Positions 1-10,046 of a DNA stretch of 64,000 nt are shown here, piece after piece. A program made the position numbers and the translations under genes. Source of the DNA: Schizochytrium sp. CCTCC M209059 (lineage: Eukaryota > Sar > Bigyra > Thraustochytrida > Thraustochytriidae); contig KN805395.1 of NCBI GenBank assembly GCA_000818945.1, positions 232,749 to 296,748 on the forward strand. Direction: 5' to 3'. The stretch's first letter is position 1; each line of letters opens with the position of its first letter. The notes under the pieces are model-generated. The model saw nothing but the letters and a program-made list of their open reading frames with translations. It searched no databases and was not told where the DNA came from.

Positions 1-1117
1 TCCGCTCGATAATGTTCCGCATTAGTTCAGTGTCCGTGGCACATGTTGCAATGATGTTCCCCATCTGAGCCTCAATTTCCTTCGAACTACTCTCCATGTC
101 TTGTTGGTCGCCATTCGCAGAAGCTGAGCCTGCAGCTGGTGAAGGCTGACCATTCTGATCTTCTTTCTTTCGTGACAAAATACCTGCCACTTTGACCTTG
201 AAAAAGTTCACCACATCGTCGCGGTCGTTGTTTCCAGTGTAGTCGGGGAAAGTATCCGACAAATTGAGGCCCTTGAGCTTGGCCTCAAGAATGTCCACCT
301 TATTGAGAAGTACGATGATCGTTGTTTGCCCAAAACACTCCGTTTCACGCACCATTTCCAGGAGGTCGAGCTGTGACTGCAATACGTTTGCTCCGTTCTG
401 CCCAAAGCTACAAAACTCTGAAAGGGAAAGAACGTACAAGACAGCGCTCACGCCTTCAGCATGTCGCGGCCACTCTGTTCGCTCGTGAGCCTGTCCACCA
501 ACGTCCACGCAATCGATTTTGAGCACTGCAGGCATACCCACAAGAGTCATGACCTCCATTTTGAAGTCGATCCTTTCGGAGTCGCTTGTTGATCGTCGTA
601 AATGAAGAATGTCGTCATCAGTAGGCACAAAGTCGTCCCGCTTGATGCGATCCAGCTGCTTCAAAAAGTAACCGGTACTTATAGCAATGTTCCGGTCCTT
701 CCGCGCCGCTTCCTGGTGTGTGGGGTGTTGGATTTCTTGAAATGCAGCTTGGATGCCGGGGTCATTCCACAACCTCTCCAACGAATCCCAAATCTCCAGT
801 CGTGGCGCCGGCTTGGTCATGTCGCGCACCTTGTACGAGAGGAGTTCTGGCTTGATTTCGTCCACCAACTCTTCGTTTTCTTCAAGAACCTCCACGCCAA
901 AATCATCCGTCGCGGCATCGAGGTCAATGAGTGTTTCCATGATGTTTTCATGAATGCAGCCCCGGGCCCAGTCCCGGTCTTTCTCTTCGAACCCTTCTTT
1001 GTACAGCAATCGCATCTGTTTGAAGATTGTGCTCTTGCCCACGTTTGCGCCACCTAGTAAAAGTAGCTTTAGTTCGGACTCATGGACCTGAGAGCGCGAC
1101 GAGCAAGCGCCCCCCAT
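1..1117 (-). CDS. Heterotrimeric G-protein alpha subunit (C-terminus outside window)
   Basis: A GTP-binding alpha subunit of heterotrimeric G proteins, which relays receptor signals at the plasma membrane. The reading frame is open from an ATG at 1117 to the window edge (372 codons). The product begins MGGACSSRSQ, with Gly2 for N-myristoylation and Cys5 for palmitoylation. In order: a P-loop GGANVGKST, the helical domain, switch I with the catalytic Arg and the Mg-binding Thr (LRRST), switch II DVGGQ with the catalytic Gln, the guanine-specificity motif LLNKVD, and TCATDT. The P-loop is unusual: the usual GAGESGKST has become GGANVGKST, losing the conserved Glu. A hydrophilic insertion of about 25 residues (rich in Ser, Ala, Gln) precedes TCATDT. 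The C-terminal receptor-contact helix lies outside the window, so the coupling class cannot be read. Start choice is supported by the lipidation motif and by a domain that begins right after it. Confidence 0.93.
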   Translation of the reverse strand, partial: MGGACSSRSQVHESELKLLLLGGANVGKSTIFKQMRLLYKEGFEEKDRDWARGCIHENIMETLIDLDAATDDFGVEVLEENEELVDEIKPELLSYKVRDMTKPAPRLEIWDSLERLWNDPGIQAAFQEIQHPTHQEAARKDRNIAISTGYFLKQLDRIKRDDFVPTDDDILHLRRSTSDSERIDFKMEVMTLVGMPAVLKIDCVDVGGQAHERTEWPRHAEGVSAVLYVLSLSEFCSFGQNGANVLQSQLDLLEMVRETECFGQTTIIVLLNKVDILEAKLKGLNLSDTFPDYTGNNDRDDVVNFFKVKVAGILSRKKEDQNGQPSPAAGSASANGDQQDMESSSKEIEAQMGNIIATCATDTELMRNIIER

Positions 1118-1766
1118 ACTTGCAGAATGATGCTATGAATGATGGCGCTCGTACGTAGTACCTCACGAGCTTGAAAAAAAAAAAAGGTTTGCGCAGGGAT
1201 CTGGGAGCTGCGCGGGCCGGGCGAGCCGGCGCTGGCACTTCGCCAGCGTCAAGCAGCTCCCTGCCGGCCTGCGACGCTGCTCCGCTGCTTTCCACCCCTG
1301 CGTTCAAGGCGGAAAACACTGCAAAAATGCGTACTTTGTTCGGTGATTCGGTCGAGACACAACACGACGCAGTCGCACACAATGAAGGCAAAGCCGTCAC
1401 GCGAGAGTGAGGCCGAGAGCTCGCTCGTACTCGCACTTCCTCGACTGCCGTCGTGCTCGCTCCCCGCCGCCCCGCGACTTTCGCGCGTCCTTCGCCAGCG
1501 GACGTAAATGCGTCCGTGGAGCGCGAGGGCGAGGTGGGGGGAAGGAGCGTGGCAGCTTTGATCTACCACTCCTCACTCCACTTGGCTTCCGCGAAGCGAT
1601 GCCAGCGGCCGCGTCCAGCGCGCGGGCGCTCCCCCTCCTTTTACCCCGACACGCACAATCTATCCGTTGAACCGCTCTCTATCCGGGGTGCTCACGGCCG
1701 CAGCCGCCCGACACTTAAGTGGCCTGACCTGTGTCGCCACTACAAAGTACTCACGGCCGCTAGGCC
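1118..1766. other. Intergenic region upstream of G-alpha
   Basis: GC-rich DNA between the G-alpha start and the left edge of the putative transposon. It contains a run of 12 A at about 1171-1182. Open frames here have no recognisable protein content. It presumably holds the G-alpha promoter and 5' leader, but I see no defined element. Confidence 0.5.
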
Positions 1767-4173
1767 TAGGGTAAAACCTTTAAAACGGGTCACCTATAAA
1801 ATGGGTCAACTTGGGCGGTGTGGCTTTGGACTAGGAGTCAACTAAGGCGCACTAGAATCGAAAGATGCTACCCCCCGAAATGGACCAGCGGTGGTTAGGC
1901 ACCGGTGGTTACGTTAGCGTGCATGTGCCGCAACTACGCGCGGCGCCATGTCGATGCCGACGACCTTGAGCAACTTCCTCGGCACCACGCCGCCGCTGCA
2001 GAGGCAGGCTGCCGTTGACAATGCCCTCCAGTAGAACGACGAAGCAGCTTGCAGAAGTCGTCGCAGCGTCGACGCCGGAGGCGCTCTTGCCCGAAGTGCA
2101 TGGTTACCGGCTGACGTGCAAGCGTTTGCAGGCTCTCTGGCGCCATACTGCAGACCAGTAAGCCTGGCTGGATGACGAGCACATCGACGTGATCGCGAGG
2201 AGTATCTCGTCCGACTCGACCAAGAAGGTCATGGTCCTCGACACGCAGTTCGTTGCGTGGTGGACGGAGTGGACTCTCGATAAAGATTGCGCGCGGGGTG
2301 CGCCTGGCAGTGGTGGAAATCTCGCATCGCAGCTCGCGGACCGAGAGATCTTGTGGATTCCGTGCCATACGGCCGGCAACCACTGGACTTGCATGTTCGT
2401 CTTCCTTCACGAGCGCCAGTTCGAGTTCTTTGATCCGCTCGGTAGGCCGCCAGGCATTCTTGATGCCGTTTGCCGTCACATCATCCATAGCATTTCTCGC
2501 TATGGGGACTTCATCGACACATCCTCATGGCCGTGCATGCAAGTGACGACGACTCAGGTTCAACAGGACAGCTACAACTGCGGACTTTGGATCCTTGGGG
2601 CCCTGGACGTGGTTAGTGAGGGGGTCACGACCAGCAGCTTCGTGGAGATACCGCCGTTCGCCATCACTTGGCTTCGTCAGAAAAATTTCCTCATGCTCTC
2701 GCTGTTGTCATTTACGGACAAGAAAGCGAGCGAGAAAGGTGTACCCGTGGAAGAACCTGCGTCTTCAACAGAAAACGTGGAGCATGAGCTGTCCGGGCGC
2801 AACGTGGAGCGGGACGTTCTAGGGGAGAAGAATCAGGACAGCCTTGCTGACCTGCGGAGCGCGGTGGACAAAATTCGGCACAGGCAAGAGGCCGCTCTCC
2901 GCGCGGAAGCGCGTTGGAAGAGCCACTCTGCTCCGCAAATCACGAACAACATCAACAACATCAACATCGAATTGAACATCAACCTGCCTTCTGGCAGCCC
3001 TGTCGATCTCGCACACGCCGAGCAGGTTGGACGGAGGATCCTGGACGTGCTCTTCAGACAGGTCGGCGGAGCGACGTTTGTACCGCCAAGCGACAGCAGG
3101 GTCGCACGGCGCATCGCAGCTGGGGTGCCAAGGGTGGTCAACACAAGCGCGCACATTAAGTTTCTCGAGCAGCGCGAACAAGACCGGGTTACGCAGTGCG
3201 AAACCGACGCGCAGAAGAAGCGAGTGCAGTTCGTTGAGGAGGTCGATGTTGAGTTACTCTTGATCCATCTAGCAGCCGAGTCGCCAGATGTCTTCTGTTA
3301 TAATCGAGGCGAAAGGATGACCAAGCAGGTCCTCGCCAAATATCTCGAGCTGCGGGGTGATCGGGTAAGCCCGGCGATGTCAAGGTCCGCCCTACTCGAA
3401 CGCATTCGCGTTCTGAAGACCAATCGACCTGGCACCTTGTCTCCTACGACAACCTCTGCTGCATCGATCTCTCACTCCAGTTCTTCGATGGCCGCAAGTT
3501 CTGCAGCATCACCTGCTCCAGATCCAACCGGGGCCTCCACTCCGCAGAACGAAGTCCTCTCGGCAGACGACGAAGCTCTCATCATCAAGGCGTTGGCCGC
3601 GAAAGCAGCTTCTTGCACCGAGTTCGGGTTTACCCACTCGCGCAAGAAGGTCACACGATCAAACCTTCTGCAGTACCTCGAGGTCGAAGGCTTGCGTGTT
3701 CCGTGGCATGATCCTCGCGAGAATCTCATGCGAATCGTTCTTGGTCACATACGGAGCACCTCCAGCGCTTCTGCGCTGCCGCTGATGTCCTCGTAGGGCA
3801 TCTCAGCGAGCGCGTGGCGCTGCTGACGTCCGCCAGTGGCGACAACTGCATTTTCATCCCCAAAACGATGCAAACGTGAACGCCCCATATAAACAATAGA
3901 CAAATATCCGTTGAGTACGTAACTCGTTAAATACCCCCTGTCAATACCCCCCGGTTCAATTTGGGGGCCAGCAGCCCCGCGGGGAGCCTCAGACGCTCAA
4001 CTTTGAACTACTCTCGCTCCTCCAAAACTCGATCAAAACCTTTACTGCAAATTTTGTGCAGTCCGCCGTGGCACGGGCCTGTGCTGTGTCCAGCTCCGAT
4101 GCTCGCGCGTGGATTTGCTGAAGAAATTTTCTGAACATTACGAAACCCTGTCCAATTCGGAGGTTTTACCCTA
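1767..4173 (+). mobile_element. Putative DNA transposon carrying a C48-peptidase gene
   Basis: A perfect 13-bp inverted repeat bounds this segment: TAGGGTAAAACCT at 1767-1779 and its complement AGGTTTTACCCTA at 4161-4173. Each copy has TA at its outer end, which would fit a TA target-site duplication as left by Tc1/mariner-type elements (inference). The only gene inside is a broken Ulp1-like protease (2021-3796). C48 peptidases are a known cargo of several eukaryotic DNA transposon groups. The 3' part (3797-4160) is AT-richer than its surroundings. No transposase is visible, so this would be a non-autonomous or decayed copy. A chance repeat beside a degenerate host gene is the alternative. 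Confidence 0.42.
2021..3796 (+). pseudogene. Ulp1/SENP-like C48 cysteine protease, interrupted by an in-frame TAA
   Basis: The family removes SUMO or related modifiers. From the ATG at 2021 the frame is open to a TAA at 2159-2161, then continues in the same frame to 3796. The segment directly after the stop (AWLDDEHIDVIARS) is the conserved start of the C48 fold, and the segment before it (YRLTCKRLQALW) looks like the normal lead-in, so the stop splits a real domain. The catalytic set is present: His in GNHWTC (codon 2381), Asp in FFDPLG (2432), Gln in QQDSYNCG and Cys at 2579. The 400-residue C-terminal half is unassigned and has Asn/Ile- and Ser-rich linkers. An intron hiding the stop is unlikely because conserved sequence abuts it on both sides. 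A shortened protein started downstream, or a sequencing error, remains possible. Confidence 0.75.
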
Positions 4174-4773
4174 ATCTCAGTCTGCTGCGTAAAAGTGACT
4201 TTGCGACCGACTAATCTACACGTTCTTGCTAAGGTATGAGCTTCCCTGCCCTAGGGTAGGCACTTTAACAATTATTCGTTACAGCGAGATTGAAGCATCT
4301 GCCTGGCTGACTGTGACTTCCAGTAACTCGCTGGCGATAGACGGATAGACAAATCGATTGATAAAAAGTGTCGGTAGCGGACCAGTGGCTCGTTATTGTC
4401 CGTTTCCCAGGCCACGGAAGGCTTGCGAGCAGACACATTCTTGCTTGACGATTCTGATTTGCATCGACTCGTGCGAGCAAGCAACGAGAAAGACAGAGAG
4501 ACACAAGAGAAAGAGAGAGGGGTTCTCTTGTTGGTGTGTATGTGTGTTCTTTCCACCGCGAAGCCATCGCAAGGCTTGAAGTGGAGCCGCTGCTGACCAG
4601 TGCTGAAGTGCACAGTGGAACGAGCGCTCAAACACGTCGGCAAACCGCGGCCGGACGTGGACTCGATCGCGCGACGAGGTTCTCGCGCTCGCGCGCTCGC
4701 GGTCGCAGCAAGAGGGAGTGCTCTTGCGTGCGCCTGCTGCATCGCACAATTGAACCAAGGCGAGCGATTTGCC
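3797..4773. other. Non-coding region between protease remnant and adenylyl cyclase
   Basis: The first part (to about 4173) is the AT-richer tail of the putative transposon. From 4174 on it should be the promoter and 5' leader of the cyclase gene, with a purine-rich stretch of AGAGA repeats near 4490-4525. No convincing protein is encoded. The frame of the cyclase stays open upstream of its ATG to about 4600, but without another ATG. Confidence 0.5.
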
Positions 4774-7700
4774 ATGGCTGAGTCAAAGGTGCAAGACAAG
4801 GACTGCGAGAGCATCGCACAACGAGAACGCTTTGCAAGCAACGAGGAAAAAAAGGTGGATAACGATGACAATGATGATCATGAAGAACGAAAAATCAGCG
4901 ATAGCAATCGAGATGCTCTCGAGGGGAAACAAGCGCACGCTGACTCCTCCCCCATTAGCGTCCCTGAGCTCAGGCTCAGGGCCATGGACCACGATAACAA
5001 AGGTGTAAAAGAATGTCCGGACGACAGTACAGATGATGGCGACAGGTTTTTCTCCATGAGCGCCTCCAAGGACCCAAATTCCTACGATCCTGCGGAAGAT
5101 GAAGATGCTTTCATCTCAAACAGCGCTCGCATGTCGACCAAGTTGTCTCTTCCACGATTCTCTGTCGGTTCCTTTATGGCCAGGTCTACATCCGAAATAT
5201 TGAGTGCGCGTATGAGAGAATTTGGAGGGTCAGCTTCATCTTCTAAGCATCAAATGGGTACGCACCGTACCATAGGAGGCCCGCGTACTGGATCGGTTAC
5301 TGTTTCCTCGCCGAGAGCAATGTCCAGTGCACTACTCTCCTCCTCGCGGTCATCGGGTCTTCTCAGCTCTCAAAAATTTTCAAGAGGCGAGTTGATGGAC
5401 TCTCCTCGTGCAGCAGAATTAGGCGCTCGACTTCGATCGCTTGCATCCAGAGATATCCCAAAGCTTTCTTCCTTTGTTCCGAGGCAGCTTCTGAATTTCC
5501 TCGAGGAGAATGGAAATGTAACTCTTACGAGCCAAACTTCCCACGCGCTCGTCATGCTGGCAGACATTTCTGGTTTCACCGCGCTGAGCGAGAATCTTTG
5601 CTCGCGAGGACCCGAGGGAGTTGACGAGCTTTCTGAGATCATTAGCGACTTTCTCGGCGCGCTCATCAAAATTGTCAAGGCATATGGTGGTGATATTGTT
5701 GCCTTTGCTGGCGATGCGCTCATCATCACCTGGGTTACCAGACCATCTGACCTAGTGTACCAGACTCTGCGCGTCTTTCAGTGTGGGCTTGAGCTCGCGA
5801 GTCTCACGAGACCGCAGCTCACGCTGCACATTGGCATTGCGTCAGGTAAGACACATTTCACAATTATAGGAGGCACCGATGGCTCGTGGAACTGGCTGGT
5901 CATTGGCGAGGCCATCGTGCGAATGGGCGACGCCGAGGGTCACGCGAGTAGCAAGGAAGTTGTCGTGACCGAGGAAACCTATGCGGCCGTCAAAGAGTTT
6001 TGCAACGTTGAAACGATTGTGGAAGAGCGTGAAGACTCTCCAAACATGATTGGTAGCTTTAACAGAAAGCGTGGGCTCGTCAAGCTCATAGGAGTCAACA
6101 TGCCAGAGGAACTGGAGTCCAAAGCAGACATCTCACTTGTCGGTGGAAACTTGATATTGTCGCAGATGTCAACCAAATTCAGACTTACTTCAACATCTGC
6201 CGAGGCGCAAGATAACGCTTTGACAGCCGCCTACACGTCCGCACTGAACTTTGTGGACAAGCTCCGCTGCTTCATTCCGGGCCCTGCCATCGAAGTTTTA
6301 CGCGCAGGGGAGCGCTATTTGAATGAGTACCGCAAACGTATCTGCGTGCTCTTCATCATGCTCGATGATTTTTCGGTAGACATTTACGATCCAGACTCAG
6401 ATGGCAAAACGCTCGCAAAACTCTTTCACGAAACATTGCGAGACTTACAGCAGGTGCTCTTTAGCTACAACGGTCTCTTGCGCCAGTTTCTTGTTGATGA
6501 CAAGGGCTGTGTCTTTATTGCGTGCTTTGGCGTGGCGGGTCACACGCACCGTGATGATCCCACACGAGCTCTTACCTGTGGTCTCAACATGGGCCGCATT
6601 TTGGAATCTCGAAAAATTCGAAGTTACATTGGTCTATCGACGGGAGCAGCCTTTTGCGGGGCCGTGGGGTCCACGGATCGCCGCGAGTACGCCATGGTTG
6701 GCCGTGATGTTAATTTGGCAGCGAGGCTCATGAGTTTGAGTCGAAAGCGAGCGCTCCAAGAAGACCGATTCTCCATGCTCATTTGTAATGAAGAAACTTA
6801 CACGGAGACCAAGACAGAACCCCAGGTTGAGTTCACGGCTCTTGAGCCAGTGCGCCTGAAAGGTTACGAAAACCTCGTGCAAACCTATCTTTGCGAAAAC
6901 CGTGACGACGATGCTGCGCGCCGCGAGCTTAGTTTCGACGACTCGAGCGCGCTGGCAGAGCTTGTCGGTCGCCGCGACGAAATGGAAACGGTGGCGGAAG
7001 TCACATCGAGCCTTGTGCCGGGCACGCCTCAGGTTGTCACTATTTGCGGCGAACAGGGAATGGGAAAAACACTCATGGCCATCCACCTCAAGGCCTTTCT
7101 CGAAAAACGCGGCTTCCAGTCCATATCTTGTAAGGTGTTTTCTGCATCGCAATCGACGCCATACGCTGTTTTCCAGCAGATTTTCTGGCAATTGCTAGGA
7201 TTGGACCCCAGAGCTGATATTGATATTGTGGAGCATCTCGGCACTTCCAAACTTTCAAAAGAGGACCTCGACGAGCGCAGAAAAAGACTGTTCAATGACC
7301 TTATGCTGCGTGTTGACGAATACGAGCAATCGCTAAACTTGACTTTTGGGTTTCCGGTCGAAAAGGCCCCGTCGCAAGGTTCCAGCGGGAACGAAGGAGG
7401 CATGCCAAAGGTCAATCGCGGACGGTCAATGATGCAGCGGGCTCCTACAGTATCTCTTTTCCGCAGAGCAGGCTCGGTCGCTTTGAGCCCCTCCGAGGTG
7501 CCAAAGCGCAGATTGAGTAACGACATGGCTCCAAAGCGCGGCTTTCTTCGCGCGACAACAAGCATGTTTCTTTCTGCTGCGTCACAACCTAGATCCTCGT
7601 CCAAGACAGAACTTGTGCAGAAGACTAGACAAGTTCAGCGGCGAAGACGCGGGAGCACGGGCAGCGACAATTTTGCGACAGTCAACCTTTTGGAGTCCCC

Positions 7701-9489
7701 AAGGAACCTCCTGACTGGGCAAGGGAGAGATGCTTCGCTTGGGCAAAGTCAGAGCAAAGAAGCTTTGAAAGAGGACTCTGGATTTATCATGGGAGTTTCT
7801 GAGGGGTCGTCATCTCACACGGGAGATAGTACAGACGATTTAGGCGCCCATCTTCCAAGCGGGCATGAGGAGAGTCTTCCGAATCTCGAGAGATCGGCGT
7901 CCGGGGCGGCCTCGATTTGGCGCGAGCAAAGCAAGACCTCAATAACTCATTCAATGGCTCGTCAGCGTCGCATCGATCGTATTGCGCAGCCCGTTCTCTC
8001 TCAGGTTCTAGGCACACAATGGAGTACAGAGTCCTCGAGGTCTTCGGAACCAGGCACTCCGCGGCGGTCCTCGCTAATGCATCACAAGTCGCTCGACGTC
8101 TTTCCAAGCCAAGCCATGGTGATGCGATGCCTCGGAAGAATTCTCCGGGTCCTTTTGCGAGGCTATCATTTGGAGGGTCACAAGCTTGTCATTTTCGTCG
8201 ACGATGTGCACTATGCGGACAGTCTAAGCGGCAAGGCCATCTCCGAGCTCTTGCAGAGTTCCTCAGGCCAACTTCTTCTTGTCTTTACGCGACAGGTCGC
8301 AATGACGACGGCTCCAATCACGCAGGCCCAAGGGTGGTACAAGAATCTGTGCGACTCTGTAAAGGTGACGAATTTGAATCTGACGCCACTTGGAAGAGAT
8401 GAGTCTTTGAGAGTCATCAAGGCTGCAGCAGGGGATTCGAACCTCAAATCTAACGCCATTGATTTCATCGTCGATCAGGGCCAGGGCAACCCAGGCCGCT
8501 GCGAGGAAATCACTAAAAGTTTGGCGACTTCGGAAGGCACCGAGCTGGTGGAAAACACTGCGATCAACGTAGTTCTCGAGCGGGCTGTACAAGCAAAATT
8601 TGACCAATTGCCAGACACGCACCGCGCGCTGCTCAAGACCGCTGCCGTGATTGGGTTCTGCTTTCCTGTCGCATGTTTACGCGACATTGTTCCGCGGAGC
8701 ATTAGTCGCAAGGGCGATCACATTCTTGCCGAAGTTATTGAAGACCTCGAAGCCAACGACTGGCTCGAGTCGATGGAAGGCCCCTACGGCGATCTCATGT
8801 ACGCCTTTCGCACCCGGCTTGCCAAGGATATCTGTTATAATCTCAATACCTCGCGGAACCTCAAGATGTTGCATTTGTCTGTGGCGCAATATTACCAAAA
8901 AACGTACGACGAGGACTTGCGCCCCTACTTTGTACTGCTTTCCCATCATTATCGTCGCGCGCACAACGATACCATGGCGCTCAAGTTCATGATGTATTCT
9001 TTTCGCACAAACATTGCGATTGGCGCGCTTCCAGAGGCATATGCTATCATTGAAGCAATTCCTGATCTTAGTTTAGGCGCGCCCAAGTTGCTACCTGCCC
9101 TCATGGAAATGAAGGAGCTTGTTGGCGACGACAGCTACTTTTCCGATGGCCAGGAACTGGCTGTTTCGCAAGCTACGTCGGATGCTACTGGATTTGAACC
9201 GAGCGCGTTGTCACCTCAGACAGCTGAGGGTATGATGCTGCCCAACGATGGCACGCAAGACGCTACACATTCGAGTATGGAGCGCTACACCTCGAGTGCA
9301 ATGATGAGCAAGATCGAGGCGGTGAGAAAGTACGTCATTCTTAATCGGTCCGGTGACGAGTACGAAGGAAGCTCGAACCCCACGCAGAGCGTCACAACAG
9401 AGCCAAATGAGAGCGTCATGCCCATGACCATCGACGAGACCAATACTGAATCAGGCCCGGTGCCCTCTAGGGCATGCGCCATCCTTTAG
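4774..9489 (+). CDS. Soluble-type (ADCY10-like) adenylyl cyclase with two cyclase domains and an NTPase domain
   Basis: Predicted to make cAMP from ATP in the cytosol; animal relatives are stimulated by bicarbonate and calcium. The 1,571-residue product matches the length and order of mammalian soluble adenylyl cyclase. Cyclase homology domain 1 (about 250-430) has the two metal-binding Asp in LADISGF (about residue 264) and FAGDAL. Domain 2 (about 520-700) opens with RICVLFIMLDDF. A P-loop NTPase follows, with Walker A GEQGMGKT (about 757-764) and Walker B LVIFVDDVH (about 1138). The NTPase is split by a Ser/Arg-rich insertion of about 230 residues (about 860-1090), not expected in the animal enzyme. 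The ATG at 4774 sits in a good context (GCCATGG). No transmembrane segments are seen. The gene has no introns. Bicarbonate sensitivity is only inferred from the family. Confidence 0.9.
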   Translation: MAESKVQDKDCESIAQRERFASNEEKKVDNDDNDDHEERKISDSNRDALEGKQAHADSSPISVPELRLRAMDHDNKGVKECPDDSTDDGDRFFSMSASKDPNSYDPAEDEDAFISNSARMSTKLSLPRFSVGSFMARSTSEILSARMREFGGSASSSKHQMGTHRTIGGPRTGSVTVSSPRAMSSALLSSSRSSGLLSSQKFSRGELMDSPRAAELGARLRSLASRDIPKLSSFVPRQLLNFLEENGNVTLTSQTSHALVMLADISGFTALSENLCSRGPEGVDELSEIISDFLGALIKIVKAYGGDIVAFAGDALIITWVTRPSDLVYQTLRVFQCGLELASLTRPQLTLHIGIASGKTHFTIIGGTDGSWNWLVIGEAIVRMGDAEGHASSKEVVVTEETYAAVKEFCNVETIVEEREDSPNMIGSFNRKRGLVKLIGVNMPEELESKADISLVGGNLILSQMSTKFRLTSTSAEAQDNALTAAYTSALNFVDKLRCFIPGPAIEVLRAGERYLNEYRKRICVLFIMLDDFSVDIYDPDSDGKTLAKLFHETLRDLQQVLFSYNGLLRQFLVDDKGCVFIACFGVAGHTHRDDPTRALTCGLNMGRILESRKIRSYIGLSTGAAFCGAVGSTDRREYAMVGRDVNLAARLMSLSRKRALQEDRFSMLICNEETYTETKTEPQVEFTALEPVRLKGYENLVQTYLCENRDDDAARRELSFDDSSALAELVGRRDEMETVAEVTSSLVPGTPQVVTICGEQGMGKTLMAIHLKAFLEKRGFQSISCKVFSASQSTPYAVFQQIFWQLLGLDPRADIDIVEHLGTSKLSKEDLDERRKRLFNDLMLRVDEYEQSLNLTFGFPVEKAPSQGSSGNEGGMPKVNRGRSMMQRAPTVSLFRRAGSVALSPSEVPKRRLSNDMAPKRGFLRATTSMFLSAASQPRSSSKTELVQKTRQVQRRRRGSTGSDNFATVNLLESPRNLLTGQGRDASLGQSQSKEALKEDSGFIMGVSEGSSSHTGDSTDDLGAHLPSGHEESLPNLERSASGAASIWREQSKTSITHSMARQRRIDRIAQPVLSQVLGTQWSTESSRSSEPGTPRRSSLMHHKSLDVFPSQAMVMRCLGRILRVLLRGYHLEGHKLVIFVDDVHYADSLSGKAISELLQSSSGQLLLVFTRQVAMTTAPITQAQGWYKNLCDSVKVTNLNLTPLGRDESLRVIKAAAGDSNLKSNAIDFIVDQGQGNPGRCEEITKSLATSEGTELVENTAINVVLERAVQAKFDQLPDTHRALLKTAAVIGFCFPVACLRDIVPRSISRKGDHILAEVIEDLEANDWLESMEGPYGDLMYAFRTRLAKDICYNLNTSRNLKMLHLSVAQYYQKTYDEDLRPYFVLLSHHYRRAHNDTMALKFMMYSFRTNIAIGALPEAYAIIEAIPDLSLGAPKLLPALMEMKELVGDDSYFSDGQELAVSQATSDATGFEPSALSPQTAEGMMLPNDGTQDATHSSMERYTSSAMMSKIEAVRKYVILNRSGDEYEGSSNPTQSVTTEPNESVMPMTIDETNTESGPVPSRACAIL

Positions 9490-10046
9490 GATCGATGTCA
9501 TTGTCATGTTAAAAAAACCATTTGCGTCATCCTCAGTGTGCACGTGGCTGAACATTACGGTTGTGCATTTTGTTCAAATTCATCGCAATGATCCCATTCT
9601 ATATTGTAATATCTTCATAAATAAAGTCATCTCGCCTTTCAAAATCGACGTGAGCGCGTCTCATTTTTTTAAAAAAGCAAATTCGTACTCTTTATCGCTC
9701 TCCAAGTATTGCCGTTTTACCCTTTTTCTGGGGCATGTGTTCATTGTAGCGTTGACCGCTGCAAGGGCCTCTTTCTTGGCTACCGTCAATTAGAACCCTC
9801 TGAGCTCTAGTGTCATTGGAGGGCTTGTCGGACATGAGAACCTGCTGAGTACCATCCATTAACGACGTCCGTTTGCACGTCAAATGGGTGCGAGCTTGCG
9901 TGGGTCTCTCAATGAGACCAAATGACTTTGGCTGTGGACTCTTTCGAATGAAAAGGTGCAAACATTTAATGAAAATTTTCCGGTGGCGAAAAAACTGCAG
10001 CCGAGATGACGAATCTAAAAAAACAACACATTGATTTTGATCATTT
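9490..10046. other. Convergent 3' region with AT-rich DNA
   Basis: The 3' ends of the cyclase gene and of the minus-strand gene at 10047 face each other here. It is AT-rich compared with the rest. An AATAAA at 9620-9625, about 130 bases after the cyclase stop, could serve as its polyadenylation signal. No gene seen. Confidence 0.5.

Noticed and set aside
1774..4270. TAGGGT/CCCTAG words as telomere-derived sequence
   Set aside because: Only isolated copies occur, not tandem TTAGGG arrays, so there is no interstitial telomere. The inverted-repeat reading fits better.
4600..4773. Upstream extension of the adenylyl cyclase from a GTG codon
   Set aside because: Eukaryotic nuclear genes rarely start at GTG. 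The ATG at 4774 is in a good context, and the upstream part is Arg/Ala-rich without conservation.
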